From Isochrysis galbana (lineage: Eukaryota > Haptophyta > Isochrysidales > Isochrysidaceae), in NCBI GenBank assembly GCA_018136815.1, contig JADDIW010000130.1, positions 20,610 to 84,609 of the forward strand: DNA of 64,000 nt, in the 5' to 3' direction. The notes under the pieces are model-generated. The model did no database searches. It was not told the DNA's origin and saw nothing but the letters and a program-made list of their open reading frames with translations. The position numbers and the translations under genes were made by a program. Shown here piece after piece: positions 33,098 to 44,403 of this stretch (position 1 is the stretch's first letter; every line of letters starts with the position of its first letter).

Positions 33098-33786
33098 TAA
33101 TGCCGAAAGATATTGCCGAGGCGGCGCAGCTTGTTCTGCGCCCTAGCCGATCGCCTGAGTCTCTAGCTCAGGTGCTCCCTATCCACTTCGACGAAATTTG
33201 TGTCACACTCAGAGACGTAAGGCGTGACGTCGAGGCCGTGCGGACCGACGGCATCTCGCCTCCTCGTGTCGTGATTATCAGCGAGACGAGTGGAGTAGTC
33301 TCGTCCATGTTTTTGCTTGCTGGCGCTGATGTGGCGACGTGCGATTTGTTTCCGTCCGACGTCGACTACGTTCCGCACTTCGAAGGGGACGCGGATCTCG
33401 TCCAAGACCTCGGATGGGACTTGATTATCGCGCACCCGCCGTGTACCTATCTCTCGAACGCTGGCTTAAGGTGGATCCACTCCAACCCGCAGCGCATGTC
33501 CGATACGATCTCCGCCGCAAAGCAATTCCGCCGTCGCCTGAACGCCAGGGCTCCGTTTCTAGCGGTGGAGAACCCGAAAATGCACCACTACGCCAAATCG
33601 CTACTCGGGGGTCTCGAAGCTACGCAATATGTCCATCCATGGCAACATGGAACGGGGCACACTAAGGCTACGGGACTCTACCTTTCGCCCAACCTTCCTC
33701 CGCTCATGCCGACTTGCATTGTTCCTGGTCGCCAGCCTAGCCTATTAGTGATTAGTCGTCCAAAACCCCTGATTACTAGCCGATGA
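33098..33786 (+). pseudogene. Phage-type DNA cytosine-methyltransferase module, truncated retroelement copy
   Basis: The open frame runs from 32935, but homology to the retrotransposon protein at 59099-62179 starts at 33098 (MPKDIAEAAQ against LPRHLTEAAQ). Motifs are SETSGVVSS (SAM-binding motif I), IAHPPCTYLS (PPC motif at 33436) and VENP (33568), then HGTGHTKATGLYL and LPPLMPTC. This order is typical of phage-type C5-MTase-like proteins. Homology stops at about 33735 and the element's following domains are missing. The protein differs from the 60.7-kb copy at many positions, so it comes from a different insertion. Confidence 0.65.
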
Positions 33787-33879
33787 ATAGCTTAGAGGCT
33801 ATTAATCGATTAATAGCTTTAACCGAGCCCTAGCCTTGGCGTAGTTGGTAAGTCGACAAAGCCCGCTCTCACAGATGCC

Positions 33880-34692
33880 ATGCGCGCATCCCGTCTTGCA
33901 TGGGCAGAGGCAAACCTACACAACAATTGGGACCTGCATGTGGACCTCGATGAAAAGTGGTTCTATGTGTACACTCATAGCGGTAAGTTGAAGCTGCCAC
34001 CTGGCGTCAAGAAGCCAAAACAAAGACTGGCATCTAAGCGGTTCATTGGAAAAGTGATGCTGTTGTGTGCGATCGCTCGTCCTTGTGCGGAACACAACTT
34101 TGATGGGTTGGTGGGCATTTGGCGTGTGTGTGAGCGTGTGCCTGCCAAGCGCGGCGACAAGCGAACAGGTTTGAAAAGGGGCGATTTGAGAACGATAGAT
34201 GTGTCGATGGATGCGGACAAATTCGAATCTATGATGAGAGAGCAGGTGATACCGGCAGTGCGACAGAAGCTTCGTTGGGCGTCTCGCGTCTTCATCCAAA
34301 TGGATAACGCGACTCCCCACAAAAGCAAGAGCAAGAACCCCAAGGAAACTTTAGAGGCTCGCCTTAAAGGTGTACTCAAAGCTCCTCGCGTGCACAACCG
34401 TCGTGCTGGCCCAGAGATTGTTTTGTTTCCGCAAGTGGCGAACTCCCCCGACACGAACGCCTGTGATCTGGGGTTCTTCAAGTCGCTAGACTCACGGTTG
34501 CCCAGGTGTCGCAACTTCAATTTGGACAAATTCACCGAGCAGTGTGAGCAAGCATTCAATGAATACCCCTCTGAGAAACTTAGTGCTCTCTTCAATACCA
34601 AAAGCATGGTGTTGGCGCGCATCGTTGAGGTGGATGGATCGAATGAATATGATTTGCCACACTGCCGTGATGTGCTCGAGGACACTGAATAG
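33880..34692 (+). CDS. Mariner-like (plant-type MLE) transposase, N-terminus missing
   Basis: The 270-codon frame carries the DDE/D core: DLDEKWFY, IQMDNATPH and NSPDTNACDLGFFKSL. DEKWF and SPD-N-x-x-DLGFF are the signature of plant-type mariner (DD39D, Osmar) transposases. Here the second and third Asp are about 48 residues apart because of a Lys/Arg-rich insertion. The DNA-binding N-terminal HTH part is not present in the frame, and upstream sequence belongs to the methyltransferase fragment, so the element is 5' truncated. The catalytic core itself has no stop. Confidence 0.75.
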   Translation: MRASRLAWAEANLHNNWDLHVDLDEKWFYVYTHSGKLKLPPGVKKPKQRLASKRFIGKVMLLCAIARPCAEHNFDGLVGIWRVCERVPAKRGDKRTGLKRGDLRTIDVSMDADKFESMMREQVIPAVRQKLRWASRVFIQMDNATPHKSKSKNPKETLEARLKGVLKAPRVHNRRAGPEIVLFPQVANSPDTNACDLGFFKSLDSRLPRCRNFNLDKFTEQCEQAFNEYPSEKLSALFNTKSMVLARIVEVDGSNEYDLPHCRDVLEDTE

Positions 34693-34864
34693 AACACCTT
34701 TCTTTGTGACCTTGTCTATTGGTGTGAACCACACAGTTGAGAGGAAACAAAATGTTGGTGTCAAGCCCCAATGTACCCTCTCCCCTCTCATGTCCTTGGC
34801 GGGGCTCCAATGTTAGTGTCTAGCTAACTATACACTGTTTTAAGCCTCCCTGACGTCTGAGTAA

Positions 34865-34881
34865 TGGAACGGAGGTAGTAG
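34865..34881 (+). repeat. Candidate 3' terminal inverted repeat of the mariner element
   Basis: TGGAACGGAGGTAGTAG is the inverse of a CTACTACCTCCGTTCCA end, close to the CTCCCTCCGTTCC ends of plant Stowaway/MLE elements. The matching left end was not found, consistent with 5' truncation. Confidence 0.5.
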
Positions 34882-34909
34882 AAGATAGAAGCGTGGCCCG
34901 GGGTGTTCT

Positions 34910-35008
34910 TTTTTCTCTCTCTCTCCCGGCGGGGGGTTTTGTTTTCAACCCCCCCCCCCTCCGATTTGACCGTGTCTTCTCCGCCAGCGCCTTTAATTTT
35001 TGCTCCGC

Positions 35009-35040
<32 letters not shown>

Positions 35041-35047
35041 GTCTCTT

Positions 35048-35078
<31 letters not shown>

Positions 35079-35295
35079 TCTTTTCTCTCTCTCTCTTCTC
35101 TCTCTCTCCCTTTTCCTCTCCATCTCTCTCTCTCTCTCTACCTACCTACTATCTGTCTCTCTGCCTCTGCTTCAGAATCTTTCTTCTTCTTCTGCGTCCG
35201 TCTCTTCTCTCTCCTCTCCATTCTTTCCTCTCTCTTCCCGCGCTCTCCCCCCTCTCTCTCTGCACCCCCCGTCGTCTACTGCTACCTCCTACCTA

Positions 35296-35334
<39 letters not shown>

Positions 35335-35570
35335 CCCCGCGTCTTGTCTTCGCTGGCCGATGGCCCCCTTCACCTTTTATCTATTTTCTCTCTCATCTAT
35401 TCTCTCACCGCAGCCTCCCACTTGGCCCTCTCTCCCTCTCTCCCTCTCCCTCTCTCTCTCTCTCTCTTCTCTCCCTCCCTCTCCCTCTCTCCCTCCCTCT
35501 CTCTCTTCTCTCTCTTCCCTCTCTTTATTCATCTCTCCCTTCTGGGTGGGTGGCTCTCGAGCGCGAGCTC
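34910..35570 (+). repeat. TC/TCC pyrimidine tract
   Basis: Long CTCTCT-dominated stretch. The Ser/Leu frames through it are artefacts. Confidence 0.85.
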
Positions 35571-35914
35571 CTCCCCTTGTGTATCAGGAGGAGAGAATGA
35601 GGAGGACCAGAGATTTACATTAGAACCGCAGGAAGAGAGAGAGATCTGGGCGCGTGGGCCACCCACCAAAATTCGATGAGAAAGGGCCACCATCATCCCA
35701 CATCGCCTGCCGTTTCACGTAATTGTACCGCCTCCTCTTCTCCTCTTTCCCCCCTCCTTCTCTCATACCCTCACTTCTGGACTCTCTCCGATGGTCTCGC
35801 CTTCTTTTCTAACGAACTCACTGCCCAAACACCTCTTACTCTCTCCCCCTCCCTCCCTCTCTTCTCCCTCCCTCCCCCCCTCTCTCTCTCTCTTCCCTCG
35901 CAATCTCAGCTCTA

Positions 35915-36839
35915 ATGGCCAAGGTGCGCTCAGCGCAGAGTGGGAACAGGGGGAATCTCTCCCCTCCCGCCCTCCTTCCTGCGCGATGCCCAGCGGCTGG
36001 GGGGTTGACCACGCGGACCTCCCGGGACCAGGCGACCCCCCTTGCCATTGGATGCGCCCTTCCAGCTCCGCTGGGAAACCCCACAGACCACCGAAGGCCT
36101 TTGGGCGCCTCAGCGCTGCCGGCAGAGAGAAAGGAGAGAAGGGGAGAGGGGGAAGGTAGAGAGAAGACCGGGGGGAGAGGGCGAGAAGATAGCGACGATG
36201 TGTCTTTCTGTTCTCGCCCCGCATGCGCTCATCCGAGATGAAGAGGAGAGAGGGAGAGAGAAAGGGCTATGTCCCACGCTTGCTGTTGCGAGAGGCACGG
36301 TGGCTGAGCTCTTTCCCTTCCCTCGTGGTCCTCCGCAGCTTCTCTTCCTCCTCATTGGCGTCCTTGCCTCCGTCGTCTCCGGCCTCGTCGTCGGAACGGC
36401 CGCGCGCTCCGCCGTTCGTGCGGAGCAGCCCGCGATGTCTGAGTCGCGCCGCTCAGTGCTCGCTGCTGCTCTCTTCCTGGCTCCCGCTGCCGCCTCCGCC
36501 ATGACCATCCCCGGCGTCAACGCCCCTGGCCTCGTTCCCGCCACGAAGAAGTCGGTTGGCCCGAAGCCCGAGTGGGACTCGTTCCGGGACACCTCGCACT
36601 TCTGGTCGTCGGAGGGGGTGAGAAGCATGCTCGCCCCATCGTACAATCTATCGTCACTGCCCAAACAGCCCGATGTCCTGATTCATGGTGCCACCCGGAG
36701 CTGTCGCTTTGAGCCAGCATGTGCATTCGACAAGCTCACACCCGCCCCGATCCCGCAGATTATGAACTCGGTGCCGAAGGTGAAGGGCATCGTCACGCCG
36801 AAGACGCCGGTTGGCTACGGCGCCCCCCCGAAGAACTAA
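35915..36839 (+). CDS. Plastid thylakoid-lumen protein with tripartite targeting sequence
   Basis: The proposed model has a 9-bp first exon ATGGCCAAG (35915..35923), a 415-bp intron (GT at 35924, AG at 36337) and exon 36339..36839. The joined start is MAK then LLFLLIGVLASVVSG, an ER signal peptide. A short basic/Ser stretch acts as the transit region, then ESRRSVLAAALFLAPAAASA gives a twin-arginine thylakoid signal ending in an AxA site. The mature part is about 110 residues, starts MTIPGVNAPGLVPATKK, and has two Cys and a Pro/Lys-rich end. This layout fits a lumenal photosystem-associated protein of a complex plastid. I do not recognise which. The tiny exon is inferred from phase and signal quality. 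Confidence 0.6.
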
Positions 36840-37515
36840 GTGATGAAACCCTTCAGCATTTCTCTGGCGGCGTGCATGCCATGAGTCGCCCACGGGCGGC
36901 TGGAAGGATCCCGGACTCCCGCAGCAGGGGCATTGCACCGCAGGGCTAATGAAAACATTGTTCGGTCCGAACAAACACCCGGCGGTTGCCTGAGCCGAGC
37001 TGCTAGCTAGCGTGTCTCGATGACATCGTCGCACGCGCCGCTAGTATGCTGCTCTTTATGGCGGCTTCTTGCCTCCTATTACTTCTTGCGAGGCGATATT
37101 GCTTTGGTTACTACCACCTTACTTTGCACGCCGTTTCTGCTCTCACATATCACGCAGTGGTAGTGGGTATTGCTATTTGGTATGAGGCATGACGCAGCCA
37201 TCGTCTAGAAAAAACTTTTCTTGTGAGCTTTCGAAGATTCGGGCCCAGCCTGTTCCTGTTAAATGAGCCACTCTCAAGCGCTGCCCTCGATCTGGCATTT
37301 GCGGAGCACTCAACAACTAGCCCGGGCCCACACGCCCACAGAAGCGACTCGCGTGCTGCACTCTGCCGCATCCGCGATCGATCCTCTACGGTTATGAGGA
37401 CTAACCGGGGCCACTGCGCACATGTGCACGCCGTGCCTGTGCACCCGGGGCTATGGGGTGTGATTACCACTAAGCGGCGATGAAGAAACAGAGCGGGGGG
37501 GGGGGGGGGGCTTCC
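36840..37515. other. Intergenic region, nothing recognised
   Basis: No coding or repeat signal apart from a G-run at about 37496-37510. Confidence 0.4.
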
Positions 37516-37519
37516 GCCT

Positions 37520-38090
37520 ACCACCCTAGGGGGGGAACTGACGAATTGGGAAGACCCATAGGTGACGCATCGAGCATGACCACTGGCTCGATATGCGATG
37601 ATGCGGAAGGGAAACGATCAGCGGGAGGCGCGGCGAAGATGGCCGGGAGTGATGGAATGGCGGGCTGGACCACCTTCTCAGCAGAGGAAGGCGGGAGGAC
37701 GGGCTTGGGCGAGGGCGAGCGCGACGACGGAGCGGACATGATTGGGCGGTTCGGGATTGATCGGCTGAGGCTGAGGGATTTTGGAGGGGTTTGGTACTGA
37801 TAGAGTGTTGAGAACGAGGAACGAGAACGAAAACGAGAACGAGAGCGACGAACGAAGAACGACAGACGACAGGCGAATAGAGTCCGATGGACCGACGACA
37901 CGACACGCCGCCTGACACTCAGGCGATTGCGACTGCTGGGCGACATCAACTCCAGTGCGAGTGAGATCGGTGAGGGGAGCTGCAATATATGCAAGATGCG
38001 CGAAGCCCTTGATGAAACGGCGGTAGTACGAGCACAATCCGAGGAACGAGCGGCCTTTCTCGAGCGAATTTATGTGACACGGGTCAATGG
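37520..38090 (-). pseudogene. Ty3/gypsy retrotransposon remnant (pol piece joined to a Gag-like N-terminus)
   Basis: On the minus strand 38085-37930 encodes SFLGLCSYYRRFIKGFAH followed by APLTDLTR, the conserved end of the reverse transcriptase thumb before RNase H in Ty3/gypsy elements. Soon afterwards the frame changes into sequence like the Gag N-terminus (MSAPSSRSPSPKPVLPP, 37739-37520), which also occurs on the plus strand at 38992 and in part at 40360-40510. It is a chimera of broken elements. Confidence 0.6.
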
Positions 38091-38099
38091 AGCGTACCG

Positions 38100-38403
38100 C
38101 TAGTGTTTACGTTAGTTTTCTGAGCCCAAGGTCTTTGGTTTTTGGGTTTTTCGTGAGTGTGAGTGATTTTGTAGCAACTTCGTCGAGTCCCACCGTGCTC
38201 CCAAGCGAGCCCCCCCGAGTTCCCGAGTCTATACCCGGAGTCAACGAATCAATACAAGTCAAGCACGCGCCTGAGCCATCCCCAGTCGCCTGCCACCAAT
38301 CAGCCCCCACAAGCCTCCTTCCCCCTTCCGCACTTCCGCGCCCTCCGTGCGTCGTGCGTCGTGCGTCGTGCGTCGATCACCATGCCCGTAGTCACTCCCG
38401 AGG
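38100..38403 (+). repeat. Retrotransposon leader with truncated Gag start
   Basis: Matches 55140-55430, including GTTTACGTTAGTTTTCTGAG and the ATGCCCGTAGTCAC Gag start at 38381. It breaks after about eight codons where it joins the 14234-type sequence. Confidence 0.65.
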
Positions 38404-38471
38404 CATGGTAGGGTGAGAGTCCCCACGGGAGGGGAAGAAACCCTGAGGGAAGAGACCTGTGGTTGGGTAAG

Positions 38472-38924
38472 ACCCAAACACTCCGATCAGACAACGACGG
38501 ACGACGATCAAAGGGCGATCTGTCGACGATCTTGTCTGGAACGGGAATCGCACCATAACGGAATCGAGGGGCAATCTTGCTACGCAGGATTCCAAGAGAC
38601 TTACCGAATAAGACGAGAGAAGTGCGATATGCTTAAGGGGGAGGTACGAAGAGATCGCAAATTAAACCTGATTGCCCCCAGAAGCAGATAAAGAAACGCA
38701 GGGGAGATAGCAAATTAAACCTATTTGCGAGGCGCCCGGGAGGAAGAAAGGTGGGGAAACTTCCCTTCTCTTTCGAGAGAAAGAGAGAGAGCGCTCCACA
38801 ACCCTAGATCCTAGGCGTACACGCGAAGTTTTTGACCGAGAACGAGCAGAGAAAGCAGAGAATTATAACGATAAATACCGAATGACGAAGAGAAGCCTAA
38901 CGAGTGTCGATTCGCGAATGCGAC
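38472..38924 (-). repeat. Interspersed repeat family C (candidate LTR, reverse orientation), copy 1
   Basis: Matches 46351..46808. Read in reverse it begins TGTCGCATTCGCGA, which also occurs forward at 53413 ahead of the retrotransposon, so this may be an LTR start. Confidence 0.55.
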
Positions 38925-40535
38925 ACACTACCTCAATACCAAACCTCCCCACTCCCTCAGCCTCAGCCTATCACTCTCGACCCGCCCAGCCATGTCCGCT
39001 CCGTCGTCGCGCTCGCCCTCGCCCTGTCGCATTCATCCTAGATGATGCGATTTCCAGGCTCTTGTTTCCAGGTCCTTCGCCGTGCGGCCACACGGTGAAG
39101 CTCAGGCATACCTAGGTTGGTAGGGTTCGTCCCTAGCGATCTAGAATTCGAGTTCTCGTTTCGTTCCTTCTAGCCTGTCTGTCAGGTCTAGATTCTAGGT
39201 TTCCTCCTTTCGGGTAATCTTGACCCAAAGGAGCCAGGTCGCCTGTCACTCGCTGCGCGCTTGTCTCAGGCTATCAGGTTACCTTGTGAAGGCTTGTTTA
39301 GCTTCTTGCAAGGCTTGTCGTTTCTTGTTGGGTTCCGGTTCTTTCTTGGGACTTGCTCACTTTCGTTGTCGTCCAGGCCTGTTCTTCATAGGTTTTGTTT
39401 AGCCTGGTTAGGGTTTCGTTGTCTTCCAGCGTTTGGCGTTCGTCTTGGCGTTCGGAAACTTCCTCTCACATTCCCTAGGTCCGCTACCCTTGGCTTGTAG
39501 GTCCTTGCTTCTTTCTTCTCGGTCAAGGTTTTGGCGAGCGAGTCGGTTGCTCTAGCCGCTCGAGATTTGAGGTTTAATTTGCCATCTCCCCTTGGAGACC
39601 GGTGTAGGTTCGCTTCCTAGGTGAGGGAATCTTTCCCCTTGATGCAAGCTACATGCAAGCCTTGGCCCCTTTGGTGTTTCTTCCCCTTGGTTGCTACTCA
39701 GGGTTGTTCGTTAGAAGTTCTAATAGAAGCGTCTAGAAGGTTCACGCTCAACGGCAAGATTTCCTCGGTCGTGAAGATATCTCGTTGTGATCTGTATCCA
39801 AAGTGATCGCCGTGGTCGCGCGACATGACGCTTCCCTTCGGACTCTCCGCTACGTGGGGAAGTTACAACGGAGACACGCTCCGGCCGTCGCTGCGGAGTC
39901 TCTCTCTCTCTCTCGCTCTCTCTCTCCGTCTCTCGCGACGTGTTTGAGTTATCGGTGATTTGGGGTCGCGGTTGCTTGATGATTTGCTTGGTTTGGGTGA
40001 ATGATTCCGGTGTGTTCGTGAGTCGGTGTATCTTGTTGTTCTCAGCTTCGTTGTCCGTCGTTGTTCGCTGCGTCGCTGCACTCAAGCAGCCTAGGCTCCC
40101 TCCCTGAGGGAAGAGTTCTTTGTAGGTCTAACAATCTCTTAAAACCCAACACACTAGGGCCGCTAGGAGCGCCTCGCCGCCCCACAGCCCTTCGTTCGCC
40201 GTTCGTTCCCCGTCCAGACACCCAAATGGGGTTGCCCGACCCAGTCCAGAATTTCATTCACCCGACTCCCGGTGGGGAGGAGGGCCAAAGCGCCGCGCTA
40301 GCCGCCGGTGCTGCTCGCGACGGAGTGGCTCAGAGCCCTCCGGTAGCGCTCGACTCGACACGCCCAAGCCCGTCCTCCCGCCTTTCTCTGCTGAGGAGGT
40401 GGTCCAGCCCGCCATTCCATCACTCCCGGCCACCTTAGCCGCGCCTTCCGCCGATCGTTTCCCTTCCGAATCGTCGCATATCGAGCCAGTGGTCATGCTC
40501 GATCCGTCAAGTGCAGCACAGCGCAAATAACCAAG
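38925..40535 (+). mobile_element. Degenerate LTR retrotransposon leader and Gag N-terminus
   Basis: Includes a second Gag-like start at about 38992, a TC-rich leader (39900-39940) resembling 54370-54410, and an ATG at 40226 whose frame and shifted continuation (PKPVLPP, AEEVVQPAIPSLPA, SSHIEPVVMLD) match the minus-strand copy at 37.5-37.8 kb. No intact frame. Confidence 0.45.
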
Positions 40536-40784
40536 AGACAAGAGGCAAGAGACAAGAGAGAGAAATCTTGTTCAAAGTTTAGGTGGGATGGATGCCATAA
40601 TACCATGAAACAATTGGGCGAGACAAGCGCGAAAGTCTTGGAATTGCCAAGCCTGAAATACAGAATACAACACCCTAACACCCTCCCAGAATATTTTTGG
40701 GCAGGACTCCCGCAGAATCTTAAGGAGGGTTTTCTTGTAGTTGTGCGTCTGGGGGTTTTGTTTTCTTCCTCCCTCTTCCCCTCG

Positions 40785-41460
<676 letters not shown>

Positions 41461-41627
41461 CTCTCTCTCTCTCTCCCTCTTCCCTTCCTTCTCTCGCTCC
41501 CCTCTTTCTCTCCCACCCCACACTTCCCTCCCACGGAAGGATAGATATATTCACATAAACAAGGATAGATTTATATATATATATAAGTATCCTCCGAGAC
41601 GAGAGAAAGAAAGGGAGAGGAGAGCAG

Positions 41628-41666
<39 letters not shown>

Positions 41667-41883
41667 CCAGGCGGGAGCCCTCTGATCTCCCCACGGGATG
41701 GGGTCAAGATACGTCAATAAAGTGCCCTTATTGGTGAGAAAAGGGGGAGGGGGCCGCGACCGCACGTGCATCCCTTGAGCACAGGGGCAAGCGGGTTGGA
41801 CCCCAGACTCTCTTCTCTACTCGGGGGTGTTTCCAATGGTATCAGGGGCGGGGGGGGCGCGGCTCGCTGGGCTTGGTTGTCGA

Positions 41884-41996
<113 letters not shown>

Positions 41997-42371
41997 CAGC
42001 GGGCCTCCACCGCTCTCTCGCTGTCTCTCCCCCTCCCTCCCTCTCCCCCTTGTGGCCTCTTCCTCGCCCTCCCTCCCTCCCTCCTTCTCTCTCTGTCTCT
42101 CTCACCTGCGGCGGCCGTGTACTCCTCCCTCCGTCCCTCTCCCTCCCTCTCTCCCACGAGCCAGCAGACCCCGCCCCCCCACCCCAGCTTCCCTCTCCCC
42201 TCCCCCCCGACACCCCCCTCCCCCCTCACCCCCCCCCCCCCCCCCCCCCCGGCTGGTCCCTCCCCTCCCCTCCCCTCCCCTCCCTCCTCCCATTCCTCGA
42301 CCCCCCCGGTCCCTCCCTCCCCCATCCCTCCCCACCCCGGGGTCCCCTCCCTCCCCACGCATCCCTCGGCG

Positions 42372-44403
42372 ATGCGGCGGGCATGGCCCCCACGCCGCAC
42401 CGCCGCGCCACCGGCCGCCGCCGCGCTGCCCTCCGCACCCCCCGTGGCTCTGCCTCCCGCGAGCCTCGGCCTCTACTCGCTCTCGGGCAGGACTCTTGGC
42501 TCGGGCGCCACGGCCACCGTGCACCATGCAACGCACTCCGTCTCGCACGCCTCGGTCGCAATCAAGATCCTCTCTTCAACCACCCACGCCCCGCCGGCCG
42601 AGCTACTGGCCTACCGTGCGCTGCCTCCTCACCCCAACATTGTGGGCTTGCTCGAGCACGGCTGCATCGACGGCAAGCCGTACCTCGTGATGGAGGCGTG
42701 CGAGGGCGGCGAACTCTTCGGGCTGGTCGAAGCGCATGGGAGCGTGCCCGAGGCGGTCGTCGCGCGCCTCTTCACAGGAGTCGTTGCCGCCGTCGCCCAC
42801 ATGCACGCGCACGGCGTCGCGCACCGGGACCTGAAGCTCGAGAACCTGCTCGTCGCCGAGGTGGGCGGCAGCTGCGTCAAGCTGTGCGACTTTGGGCTGG
42901 CGCACGTGCATGTTACAGGGGCGCCGGGCCGGAGGGGTGCCGACGGGCTCGGCACGTGCCAGTCACAGGAACTCCTCACGCGCGTGTGCGGCACCAAGAG
43001 CTACGCCGCGCCCGAGGTGTGCCAGCCAGCCGAAGGCCCGTCCGCCCGCATGTCGGACGCCCATCTGCCCGCTCACCCGTGCGGTCCCGCTGGGACGACC
43101 GCCGCTGTGCCCTCGGCAGATCCTCGCCTCGATGCCGTATGACGGCTTCCGGGCCGACGTATGGAGTCTTGGCGTTTGCATCTTCGGAATGGTTGCCGGG
43201 TTCTTCCCGCTCGAGGTGAGCGGGCGGCGTGCATCGCCTGCGCCGCCGCCGGCTGGACCGCGCGGCACCATTCCACGGCCCGGCCGCGCGCCTTCGCCGC
43301 AGGTAGCCCGCAAGGTTGATTGGCGCTTCAACGCGCTATACGAGGCGCAGAAGCAGGGCAAGTCTTCCACGGCAGCTATATACGCCTTCTACTCCCGCGA
43401 ATGCCCCTTCTCATCCGCACTCACCAGCCTGCTCGACGCGATGCTCCAAATCGCGCCGTCCCGCCGTCCGTCCATCTTTGAGGTGGCCGCGTCGCAATGG
43501 ATCATCCAGGCGGTCGGGGGCCGGCCCATGCTCGCGCAGGCTGCTGCCGCCCCGCTCGGCGCACCTGCCCCTGCTTTCGAGTGCGGTCAACGGTCGGCTA
43601 TAGCTAGATGTGGGTGCGAGACCGCCAGCTGCACGCACCGGGTCTCCATCGGCTTGCACCGAGGCACCGCGCCGCCGCCGCCCAACGCCAATGCCGAGGC
43701 GTGCCCCTCATGCTTCGCCGTGGCCGCCGGTTCCTCGAGCTGCTGCGCCACGAGCTGCGCCACGAGCTCCGATCCCGCGCATCCGCGGGGCGAAGGACAG
43801 ACGGTTGCTATGGAAACCTCCGACGCGTGCCTCGATGAGGCCAACGATGTCGGCGACGAGCACGAGCCCATGGATAGGGTAGCTCCCGAGGCGAATCCCT
43901 CGAGTCGCTTGGCCGCTGCACGGGCCGCTGGCGCCATCGCGGCCGAGGCAGTGTGGGCAACAGCGGCTCAGGCCGAGGCAGAAGGGCACACGGCGAGCGA
44001 GCACCACAAACGGGCTCCTCAGCGGGCGGAGCCGTCGCGCGCCGAATCGCCCGCACGGACGACGGGCCCGATTGACGCTGCGCCATCCGCCACGCTGCAT
44101 GCCGAGCCGAGCGTCGAGCCCGAGCGCAAGCGGCCACACTATCGCGGCGCCTACAAGCGTGGCTGCCGGCTCGCGCTCACCGCAGGCGCGGCCGTCGCCA
44201 ACGTCGCTGGAGCGCTCGCCACCGCGCCGACGGGATCGTCGCCGACGGTGCCGCTCGAGCAGCACTTCAAGCCGCAGCCGGCACGGGGCCAGGGAGAAGC
44301 CGGCGGGAAGGAAGGGCGAAACTGCGCCCTCCCATCGCGCCCATCCGTCAACCGGCTGCTTGTGCGCGCCGTTGCAAGCACGATGCAGCCCGCCTCATTT
44401 TGA
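42372..44403 (+). CDS. Serine/threonine protein kinase with a long Ala/Ser-rich C-terminal tail
   Basis: Three exons: 42372..43016, 43120..43215 and 43303..44403. Both introns are GT-AG and phase 0. The kinase domain shows LGSGATATVHHA (Gly loop), VAIK (Lys), HRDLKLENLL (catalytic loop), DFGLA, then a 25-residue insertion in the activation loop before CGTKSYAAPE. That joins exactly across intron 1 to ILASMPYDG and DVWSLGV. RRPS in the last helix completes the fold at about residue 330. The tail of about 300 residues is low-complexity with many Ala, Glu and Pro and a Cys-rich patch (CGCETASC). It resembles CAMK/AMPK-type kinases in subdomains VIb-IX, and no ligand or partner is evident. Confidence 0.8.

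Noticed and set aside
33834-33870. tRNA-like D-arm string (TTGGCGTAGTTGGTAAG)
   Set aside because: No matching acceptor, anticodon and T arms could be folded around it. It may be a SINE-like scrap at most.
34900-35680. Long Ser/Leu-rich open frames
   Set aside because: They follow a CT microsatellite and change with repeat phase. No start context or domain.
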